From positions 1-64,000 of the forward strand of contig NZ_JBBIUQ010000012.1 of NCBI RefSeq assembly GCF_037440165.1: a stretch of DNA of 64,000 nucleotides, in the 5' to 3' direction. This DNA comes from Ignavibacterium sp037440165. GTDB taxonomy: Bacteria > Bacteroidota > Ignavibacteria > Ignavibacteriales > Ignavibacteriaceae. Below are positions 57,231-64,000 of this stretch, one piece after another. The stretch's first letter is position 1. Each line of letters opens with the position of its first letter. Both the position numbers and the translations under genes were made by a program. Below the pieces are notes generated by a model that saw only the letters and a program-made list of their open reading frames with translations, was not told the DNA's origin and ran no database searches.

Positions 57231-57390
57231 AATATTTGCATGAATGCACTGATGATAATATATTTGCGACAGATTTTTGATTTAATGATTTTATTAAATT
57301 TAATTTTTTTATGGTGTAGTCCCATATGGGATTATGTTTCAAACAATACCTTAATTGATGTCTTACTCGTTCTTATTATTTTGTTTTTCT

Positions 57391-57438
57391 GCGGGAATAG
57401 CTCAGTTGGTAGAGCGCAATCCCTTGAGGGATTGATGT
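57391..57438 (+). pseudogene. truncated tRNA-Gly copy with altered anticodon arm
   Basis: The first 29 bases are identical to the tRNA-Gly at 57491, 100 bases downstream, covering the acceptor 5' strand and the D arm. The anticodon arm differs: CAATCCC-TTGA-GGGATTG forms a longer stem with a short loop. TTGATGTC after it is again shared, then the similarity ends, so the T arm and 3' acceptor strand are missing. It cannot form a cloverleaf. In standard register the loop would be CCTTGAG, with C where U33 belongs. Confidence 0.8.
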
Positions 57439-57490
57439 CTTGAGGAATTCATTCAGATATATAAAAATTGTTCTTATCGTTTTGACTTTT

Positions 57491-57563
<73 letters not shown>

Positions 57564-57567
57564 CAAA

Positions 57568-57596
57568 AAAATCCACGAAAGTGGATTTTATTTTTT
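57568..57596 (+). terminator. terminator after tRNA-Gly
   Basis: AAAATCCAC at 57568-57576 pairs with GTGGATTTT at 57581-57589 around a GAAA loop and is followed by T-rich bases to 57596. tRNA-Cys begins only four bases later, at 57600, so tRNA-Cys may use its own promoter or depend on read-through. Confidence 0.8.
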
Positions 57597-57599
57597 ATT

Positions 57600-57673
57600 G
57601 GCGCTGTACCCAAGTGGTCTAAGGGGAAGGTCTGCAAAACCTTTATTCGTCGGTTCGAATCCGACCGGCGCCT
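57600..57673 (+). tRNA. tRNA-Cys (GCA)
   Basis: The acceptor GGCGCTG pairs with CGGCGCC at 57666-57672 (one G-U pair). The anticodon stem AAGGT/ACCTT encloses CTGCAAA, anticodon GCA. T arm GTCGG-TTCGAAT-CCGAC. No encoded CCA. Confidence 0.93.
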
Positions 57674-57940
57674 CAATCCTATATATTTCTTGCCTTTATT
57701 TTTCTGCAAAACATTATTTGTCGATTACTTCAACTTACGATACTGAATTCAGTTAATTATATTCATAACTAAGTAATTAACTTAACAACGCAGACTCAAA
57801 ACCTATTATTTTATTAACCTTAAAATATTGTTTTGAAAAGGGATCTTTACGAGAGTGTTCGAGGGAAGAAAGAAATTAGAAGGAATTGGGTGAAAATAAA
57901 AAATCCTGAAAGTTGTTGACCTAACAGGAAGTTAAGCCAG

Positions 57941-58014
57941 TGGGCCCGGATGGGCTTGAACCACCGACCCTCTGATTATGAGTCAGATGCTCTAACCAAC
58001 TGAGCTACGGGCCC
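57941..58014 (-). tRNA. tRNA with CAT anticodon (elongator Met or Ile2)
   Basis: Read on the minus strand: acceptor GGGCCCG pairs perfectly with CGGGCCC, the anticodon arm is TCTGA-CTCATAA-TCAGA with anticodon CAT, and the T arm carries TTCAAGC. The discriminator is A. Its two terminal acceptor pairs are G-C, so it does not look like an initiator. Whether C34 is changed to lysidine (Ile2) or kept (Met) cannot be told from sequence alone. Confidence 0.9.
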
Positions 58015-58245
58015 AAAATTTAGGTGCACAAAAATAATGTTTAATACAGTGCTAATCAAGAAACATATTATAATTAAAGAAAATTATTATTGACATAATT
58101 TTTTCAGTACTTCTCAAAGAATTATTTTTCATTCAACGAAAAACTCAATCATAGCATAACAAAAATAAATTCTGTATTGAAAAACAGTAACTGTTTATTT
58201 AAGACTGATAAAATCAATTTAATAAATAGAATAACTTCCAATAAA

Positions 58246-58269
58246 AAAACCGGACAATTGTCCGGTTTT
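58246..58269 (-). terminator. terminator of the minus-strand T9SS cargo gene
   Basis: A perfect palindrome of AAAACCGGAC and its complement around AATT. On the minus strand it lies 19 bases after the cargo gene and runs into a T tract. Confidence 0.9.
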
Positions 58270-58287
58270 CTAAGTGAAAGTATGATA

Positions 58288-60225
58288 CTATTTCATTAGC
58301 ATCATTTTCTTGACTTCTTTATAAGTTGGTGTTTCAAGCGAGTAAATATACATTCCACTTGGTAGGGAAGCAGCATCGAATTCAACTTCATAAAAACCTG
58401 CAGCTAACTGAGTATTTACTAATGTGGCAACAAGTTCGCCAAGAATATTGTAAACGGCTACTTTAACATTACTGTTTTCTGCTATTCCGAATTTGATTTT
58501 TGTGCTTGGATTGAATGGATTAGGATAATTCTGCTCAATTGTGAACTGCAATGGAGGATGTACATCAACTTCAATTTCAGGGCTAAATTCATATTGACCA
58601 TTGAAATCTATTTGTTTCAATCTGTAAACAAATTTGCCTGGTTCAACTGTTCTGTCGGTAAACGAATATTCTTTGCGTTCTGTTGTGGTACCATTTCCTT
58701 GAACATAACCAATCGCAAGATAATCTCCATCGATAGATTTTCTCTCAATCTGGAATCCGTGGTTATTTAATTCGGTAGCAGTTGACCAGTTAAGTTCAAC
58801 TTGTCCTGATGCCGTTACTTTTGCAACAAATGAAGTTAATTCTACTGGTACATAAGAATAATCAGTAGAAACCATACCATCTTCCGGCCCACAAGGAGCG
58901 TTACTCCAAGTTGTCCAGACTGTAGGAGCCTGACAAGCTAACTGTTGTCCTACAATATAGGCCTCGAAATCATCATAGAACAGAACAGTTTCAAGTGTTA
59001 AACTCTCAAGTTTGAAATTATCAACATACATTTGATCGTTCGCGGTAGCACCGAAAAGATCAGTTGCGTGAAGTGTATTTGGTCCGCCAGTACCGCTTGC
59101 GCCCAATGACCATTGCCATTGTTTAATCAATTGACCATTAAAATAAAATTGAGATTGGTCGTTTGAGAGATTCACAACATGCTCAACCATATGCCATTGT
59201 CCTGCAGTCCAAGAGAAGGTTTGAGCTGTTGCTGAACCGCCGAAACATCTTCCTGTACCATTTGCATCAAAATAGACTTCCATTCCCCAGTCACTATTAT
59301 TTCCGGCGAATGTCTGTAATGTATTAAAATATCCAGCTTTTCCAGAAGGAATATAAACCATAAAACTGATTTTGTAAGAGCCAGTTGAGAAAGGAGGAGT
59401 ATTGAAAACTTTAACCTGGTCATTGTTCTGAACAATTTTAAGTGACTTCATTTGCAAACTTCCAATTGTTCCATCTAAAGTAAATGGAAGTCCTTGTGGT
59501 GCTTGTGAAGTACCGTTATCAATAATCGGGTTCCAAACACCTGAACCATATTGTAAAGCATCGCCAGTGTTAGTTTGTCCATTTATTAAGATAGGGGGAG
59601 CCCAAGGTCCTGATACTAACGAACCGCTTGTTTGCCAATCAATCCAATAATGCCCTTCACCAAGTGTAACTCCAATTGTTACAGTCTGTTTCATTAATGG
59701 TCTTGTAGTTCCCGGTGCTGTATCTGAATATCTATAAATATTGGACCAAGTTGTAGCGGACATTCTGTTCGTTGTGGTATCACCAAAAACTACTGTACCA
59801 ACTCCCGGTTGACCATTCCATATCCGAACGTTTACACCTGTGATTGTGGATGTAGTAGTTGAACCTGTCTGGTATGCATAAAATGAAGCTGTATTAATTG
59901 TCCAGGTTTGACCGGCAGGAACAACAAAATCATCAGCAACTCGGAAATTAGAAGATTGCTGATGTGCAAAACCTAAAACATTTAAACCAAGAGCTGTTTG
60001 AAGAACACTGCCATCAGCACCATTTGGACCACCACCAGGAGAATTTACAACAGGTCCATTATCATAAAGAACTGCTTCAGGCGTATATTGCCAATTGATT
60101 GGATAAGTAACCAATATAGGACCACCAAGTTCAGATGGATCTACATTTTCTCTGCTTGCATCCTATGCAAATAAGCTAAAGGAAATTAAGAACACAGAGA
60201 GAAGAGTGTAAATTTGTTTGAGCAT
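58288..60225 (-). pseudogene. T9SS type A cargo gene interrupted by an amber codon after the signal peptide
   Basis: The intended start is ATG 60225, with GGAGG seven bases upstream. It opens a signal peptide (MLKQIYTLLSVFLISFSLFA) and then meets TAG at 60163-60165. The frame continues with DASRENVDPSELGGPILV and stays open to 58288, 645 codons in all. Without the TAG the site reads as LFA-Q-D, so a CAG to TAG change is the simplest explanation. The rest includes a LamG/concanavalin-like middle (VKVFNTPPFSTGSYKISF), a fibronectin-like segment (GQVELNWSTATELNNHGF) and a type A sorting domain (NYPNPFNPSTKIKFGIAE). A shorter product could start at ATG 60114 but would lack the signal peptide. Confidence 0.85.
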
Positions 60226-60362
60226 GAGAACACCTCCAAATAGATTGTTGGAATTAGTTAGTTAATTATAAGGAATTAATTTATTGCCCAAGTATTAAAT
60301 GGTTAGAATTTACCTTTGCTAATTAGAAAAAAAATATATTAAAGGCAATATGTTTGAAATAA

Positions 60363-60881
60363 TTATTTTCTTGAACCATGCATAAATCCTCTATAAGGCA
60401 GGGAGTGCTGAACAGTAATAAAGGCACGATTATCGATAGATTCAATGAGTTCAATAGTCTCTTTCTGAAATTTCCTTGGAACAATTACAACTAATATTGA
60501 TAATTCACCGCTGCTTCCTTCAGCTGGTAATGCTGTAACTCCATATTTATTTTGCCTTAATACATTAGCAATTTCTTTAGCGTGGTTTCTTGATATTATA
60601 TTTATCTGAACAAATCCTAAACCTATTTTTTGTTCAATAGTAATTCCCAGAATATTTCCTAAACCAAACCCAAGTGAATAACCAATGATATTTGGTATCT
60701 CATCAAGATTTTGGAAAATAAATCTAATTGCTAAAATCCATATTAACACTTCAATTGAACCAGCCAGACCAGCAAGATATTTTCTTCCCTGTACTACAAG
60801 AATTGTTCTGATTGTTCCGATGGAGACATCACAGATACGCATAAACATTATTAAAAGCCCACCTAATATTGACTCGATCAT
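60363..60881 (-). CDS. DUF2179 (UPF0316/YebE-like) membrane protein
   Basis: 172 residues. About three membrane helices at the N-terminus with MRICDVSIGTIRTILVVQGR and SLGFGLGNILGITIEQKIGLG, both typical of UPF0316. A C-terminal DUF2179 ferredoxin-like domain (about 105-172, NKYGVTALPAEGSSGELSI) closes it. Function not known; the DUF2179 fold may bind a small ligand. Divergent from pcm. Confidence 0.88.
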   Translation of the reverse strand: MIESILGGLLIMFMRICDVSIGTIRTILVVQGRKYLAGLAGSIEVLIWILAIRFIFQNLDEIPNIIGYSLGFGLGNILGITIEQKIGLGFVQINIISRNHAKEIANVLRQNKYGVTALPAEGSSGELSILVVIVPRKFQKETIELIESIDNRAFITVQHSLPYRGFMHGSRK

Positions 60882-60965
60882 TAGATTAAATCCTATTCCG
60901 AAAATTTTCTCATAAAATATGATAATAAAATTTTATTTTTGTTTGCTAAAAAATAAAAATAATTT

Positions 60966-61604
60966 ATGTCAAGATATCAAAGACAGCAATTAGTCGAGAC
61001 TTTGCGCAAAAAAGGAATTACAGACGAAAGAATTCTTAATGCAATCGGAACAATTGAACGCGAAAAATTTATTCCGCCTACGATGGTTCATAATGCATAT
61101 AAGGATATAGCCTTACCAATTGGATTTGAGCAGACTATTTCTCAACCTTATACTGTTGCATTTATGACTGAAAAGTTAAATGTAAAAGAAGGAGATAAAA
61201 TTCTTGAAGTGGGAACTGGCTCAGGATATCAGGCAGCAGTATTAGATTTTCTTGGTGCAAAAGTTTTTAGTATCGAGATCAATCTGGAATTACATCATAG
61301 AACTGTTAAGTTATTTGATAAACTTGGAATCAGAGTACATGCAAAATACGGAGATGGTACAATTGGTTGGGCAGAATATTCTCTGTTTGATGGAATCATT
61401 GTGACAGCAGGCTCTCCGACTATACCACCTAAATTAAAAGAACAATTGGCTGTTGGTGGTAGGTTGGTTATTCCGGTTGGCGGTAGAGAATATCAAGATT
61501 TGTATGTGTTAACCAAAATTTCAGAAGATGAATTTAAAACGGAGGTTAATCCTCGTTTTGCTTTTGTGCCTTTATTAGGAAGAGAAGGTTGGAACAAAAA
61601 GTAA
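60966..61604 (+). CDS. pcm: protein-L-isoaspartate O-methyltransferase
   Basis: 212 residues. It repairs isoaspartyl residues in damaged proteins with S-adenosylmethionine. Motifs: ALPIGFEQTISQPYTVAFMT, the SAM site ILEVGTGSGYQAAVLDFLGA (20 residues) and GGRLVIPVGG. Normal length. TATTTTTG at 60934-60941 fits the Bacteroidota -7 element but is weak evidence. It overlaps miaA by 16 bases. Confidence 0.94.
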   Translation: MSRYQRQQLVETLRKKGITDERILNAIGTIEREKFIPPTMVHNAYKDIALPIGFEQTISQPYTVAFMTEKLNVKEGDKILEVGTGSGYQAAVLDFLGAKVFSIEINLELHHRTVKLFDKLGIRVHAKYGDGTIGWAEYSLFDGIIVTAGSPTIPPKLKEQLAVGGRLVIPVGGREYQDLYVLTKISEDEFKTEVNPRFAFVPLLGREGWNKK

Positions 61605-62521
61605 TTGTTATAGTAGGTCCTACTTGTTCGGGCAAAACAAAGTTGAGCTTAATTCTTGCTGAAAAACTCAATACTGAAATAATTTCTGCTGATAGCCGGC
61701 AGATATACAAATATTTAACTATTGGTACTGCTAAACCTGATGCGGAAGAATTAAGATCAATTAAGCATCATTTTATTGATGAGTTAAATCCCGATGAAGA
61801 ATTTAATGCAGATATTTTTTCCCGGAAGGCACGAAAAATAATTTCTGAATTACTTGAGAAAAAAAAGATTCCCGTTGTCGTTGGAGGTTCAGGACTTTAT
61901 ATTAAAGCATTGATTGATGGAATTACAGCCACAGTTGTTTCTGATAAATTCCTGAGAGAGGAACTTCTGATGCTGAGAAATAAGTATGGTAATGAGTATC
62001 TTTACAATGAACTAAAAAAGATTGACCCGGTGAGTGCTGATAAAATGTTGCCACAAAATTGGAAAAGAGTTATTAGGGCAATTGAAGTTTATAGATTAAC
62101 CGGCAAACCAATATGGATGCATCACAAAGAAAATAAGGTCAATCACGATTTTAATTTTATTCAGTATGGTTTAAAGTGGGATAGAAAGTTCTTGTATTCA
62201 AATATCGAAAAAAGAGTTGATGAGATGATTAAAAGGGGGCTTATTGATGAGGTTAAAATGATTTTATGTATAGGGTATTCTAAAGAAATTAATTCTCTTA
62301 ACTCTCTTGGATACAAAGAGATAATTGATTTACTTGAGAATAAAATTACACTGAATGAAGCTGTTAATCTAATTAAAAGAAATACACGAAGATTTGCTAA
62401 AAGACAATTAACCTGGTTCAACGCTGATAAAAGAATTCATTGGATTGAAGCAATCTCTTTTGATGACTTAAATCTTATAGTTGAAAATATTTTGAAGGAT
62501 ATGTATGAAACAGAAAATTAG
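61589..62521 (+). CDS. miaA: tRNA dimethylallyltransferase
   Basis: 310 residues starting at TTG 61589 inside pcm. It transfers a dimethylallyl group to A37 of tRNAs reading UNN codons. Motifs: P-loop VGPTCSGKTKLS, SADSRQIYKYLTIGTAKP, VVGGSGLYIKALIDG, NWKRVIRAIEVYRLTGKP and TRRFAKRQLTWFNAD. The tRNA-Cys encoded in this window is a plausible substrate. It overlaps the AtuA-like gene by 17 bases. Confidence 0.95.
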   Translation: MEQKVIVIVGPTCSGKTKLSLILAEKLNTEIISADSRQIYKYLTIGTAKPDAEELRSIKHHFIDELNPDEEFNADIFSRKARKIISELLEKKKIPVVVGGSGLYIKALIDGITATVVSDKFLREELLMLRNKYGNEYLYNELKKIDPVSADKMLPQNWKRVIRAIEVYRLTGKPIWMHHKENKVNHDFNFIQYGLKWDRKFLYSNIEKRVDEMIKRGLIDEVKMILCIGYSKEINSLNSLGYKEIIDLLENKITLNEAVNLIKRNTRRFAKRQLTWFNADKRIHWIEAISFDDLNLIVENILKDMYETEN

Positions 62522-63872
62522 AATCGCCTCAGGACAAGGTTTCTGGGGTGATTTAATCGATGCTCCCTATCATCAGCTTACTAAAGGTCCGATTGATTAT
62601 TTAGTTATGGATTATCTTGCAGAAGTTACTATGTCGATTCTTCAAAAGCAAAAAAATAAAAATCCCGAACTTGGTTATGCCAGAGATATTCCTGATCTTA
62701 TGCGAAAAATTCTTCCAATATGCAAAGAAAAAAATATTAAAGTAATTACCAATGGTGGAGGAGTAAATCCATTGTCCTGCGCAAATGCTGTGCTAAAAAT
62801 AGCTGGAGAACTTAATATCAAAAATTTAAAGATTGGAATAGTGCTAGGCGATAATATCCTGGATAAGATTGATCAGTTAATTGCCTCTGGTATTTTTCTG
62901 ATTAACATGGAAACCGGAGAATCAATAGTAAATGTAAAAGAGAAGTTATTGAGTGCAAATGTGTATTTCGGTGCATTTCCAATAGTTGAAGCACTAAAAA
63001 AAGGTGCCGACATTGTAATTACAGGTAGAACAACTGATACTGGATTAACGCTTGCTCCAATGATCTATGAATTTGGTTGGACTAATAATGATTATGATAT
63101 ACTTTCTGCCGGAACTGTTGCCGGACACATACTTGAATGCGGGGCTCAATCAACTGGAGGAAATTTTTTAGGCGATTGGCAGTCAATTCCAAATATGGCT
63201 GAAATTGGTTTTCCAATAGCTGAGGCATTTCCTGATGGTGAAGTGATTATCACGAAACATGAAAACACTGGAGGAAAAGTATCATTTGAAACCGTCTCAG
63301 AGCAACTACTGTATGAAATTGGTGATCCGAAATCTTATATTACCCCTGATTGTGTCGCTGACTTTACATCAATCAAATTGGAAGACCTCGGAAATGATCG
63401 TGTTAGAGTCTATGATGTTAAAGGATTTCCTGAAACAGAATATTATAAAGTTTCTTGCTCTTATTCTGATGGATATTCTGCCGCTGCAACATTAACTTAT
63501 TCCTGGCCCCAAGCATTAACCAAAGCGAAAGCTGCAGACCAGATTTTGAGAAAACGGCTTCAAAATCTTAATTTAAATTTTGATGAGATAAGAACTGAAT
63601 TAATTGGATATAATGCTTGCCATGGTCCATTAGCAAAACAATTACCTGAAGACGATATAAATGAAATCATGCTCAGAGTCGCTGTGAGATCACAGGATTA
63701 TAATTCTGTGGAAAGGTTCGGAAAAGAAATTGCTCCACTTATATTAACAGGACCACCAAGCGTAACAGGATTTGCCGGTGGAAGACCAAAACCAAGCGAA
63801 GTTGTTGCTTATTGGCCGGCACTTATACCGAAAAAATTAGTCCAGCCGAAAGTAGAAATAATGGAGTTGTAA
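62505..63872 (+). CDS. AtuA-family protein (DUF1446)
   Basis: 455 residues. Family signs: IASGQGFWGDLIDAPYHQLT, DYLVMDYLAEVTMSILQKQK, VITNGGGVNPLSCA, ADIVITGRTTDTGLTLAPM and GHILECGAQSTGGNFLGDW. In Pseudomonas AtuA is needed for acyclic terpene catabolism, and related DUF1446 proteins occur in organic-acid and acyl-CoA pathways; the exact reaction is not settled. The usual C-terminal ferredoxin-fold domain is not fused but encoded by the next gene. Confidence 0.88.
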   Translation: MKQKIRIASGQGFWGDLIDAPYHQLTKGPIDYLVMDYLAEVTMSILQKQKNKNPELGYARDIPDLMRKILPICKEKNIKVITNGGGVNPLSCANAVLKIAGELNIKNLKIGIVLGDNILDKIDQLIASGIFLINMETGESIVNVKEKLLSANVYFGAFPIVEALKKGADIVITGRTTDTGLTLAPMIYEFGWTNNDYDILSAGTVAGHILECGAQSTGGNFLGDWQSIPNMAEIGFPIAEAFPDGEVIITKHENTGGKVSFETVSEQLLYEIGDPKSYITPDCVADFTSIKLEDLGNDRVRVYDVKGFPETEYYKVSCSYSDGYSAAATLTYSWPQALTKAKAADQILRKRLQNLNLNFDEIRTELIGYNACHGPLAKQLPEDDINEIMLRVAVRSQDYNSVERFGKEIAPLILTGPPSVTGFAGGRPKPSEVVAYWPALIPKKLVQPKVEIMEL

Positions 63873-63873
63873 T

Positions 63874-64000
63874 ATGAAAAAAATAAAGTTAATTGAAATA
63901 GCTCACGGTAGAAGTGGTGATAAAGGTGATGCAGCCAATGTAGGTATCATTGCTTACGATGAAAGAGGCTATAAGATTATATCTAAACATCTTACTGCTG
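63874..64000 (+). CDS. AtuA-like ferredoxin-fold partner, cut by the window end
   Basis: Starts at ATG 63874, one base after the stop of the previous gene, and is open to the window end (42 codons seen). The sequence begins KLIEIAHGRSGDKGDAANVG, the signature of the small domain that forms the C-terminus of larger AtuA proteins. It is probably the separate partner of the upstream DUF1446 protein. Confidence 0.8.
   Translation, partial: MKKIKLIEIAHGRSGDKGDAANVGIIAYDERGYKIISKHLTA

Noticed and set aside
57674..57940. Search for a gene between tRNA-Cys and the CAT tRNA
   Set aside because: All frames are short and broken; only AT-rich DNA is seen.
58015..58245. Search for a gene between the CAT tRNA and the terminator
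   Set aside because: No frame with a start and reasonable length; no hairpin besides the listed terminator.

Overview
The window is AT-rich bacterial DNA that reads as a member of the Ignavibacteria (Bacteroidota/Chlorobiota side). The grounds are several proteins ending in type A sorting domains of the type IX secretion system (T9SS) with the YPNPFNPST-type motif, a porU-porV pair, an alternative complex III (ACIII) operon joined to an A2-type cytochrome oxidase operon, and frequent GTG/TTG starts with ATGA-type overlaps. The lineage call is inference from gene content; the window has no rRNA.

Layout. 1-1357 holds one hypothetical secreted protein and T-rich non-coding DNA. 1358-9743 is a plus-strand operon: a large TPR protein, an outer-membrane barrel, a membrane protein with an HU-like N-terminus and a SPOR C-terminus, then ExbB, ExbD and TonB. 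9700-11831 is a minus-strand operon of three small membrane proteins and an NHL propeller. 11954-13460 carries tRNA-Gln, inverted heptad repeats, tRNA-Glu and a decayed IS4-family element with an 8-bp target duplication. 13503-16409 has a lipoprotein and a small run with a 2Fe-2S thioredoxin-like ferredoxin, endonuclease III, an HD protein and a peroxiredoxin.

16535-28903 is the surface and secretion block: PorU sortase, PorV shuttle, an M6-like protein whose zinc site is destroyed, a gluzincin/TolB-propeller/barrel protein and a small membrane protein. 28949-38861 is mostly housekeeping (Der, Upp, SpoT/Rel, RuvX, YbbR-like, Tmk, S41 peptidase). Embedded in it are two coupled bacterial-microcompartment (BMC) shell-like genes with no microcompartment enzymes nearby, the most unexpected item here.

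39393-54201 is a respiratory block. The ACIII genes run actA, a small protein, actB, actC, an actD-actE fusion and actF, plus an extra c-type cytochrome. Then come Sco, CoxI, CoxIII, CoxIV, CoxII and heme O synthase, and a second membrane cytochrome c. Together they would oxidise menaquinol and pass electrons to oxygen, probably as a supercomplex. 54283-60225 holds two T9SS cargo genes, the second broken by an amber codon right after its signal peptide, flanking a tRNA cluster (Gly, Cys, Met/Ile2) with a truncated tRNA-Gly copy. The window closes with a DUF2179 membrane protein, Pcm, MiaA and a split AtuA-like pair, the last gene cut by the window end.
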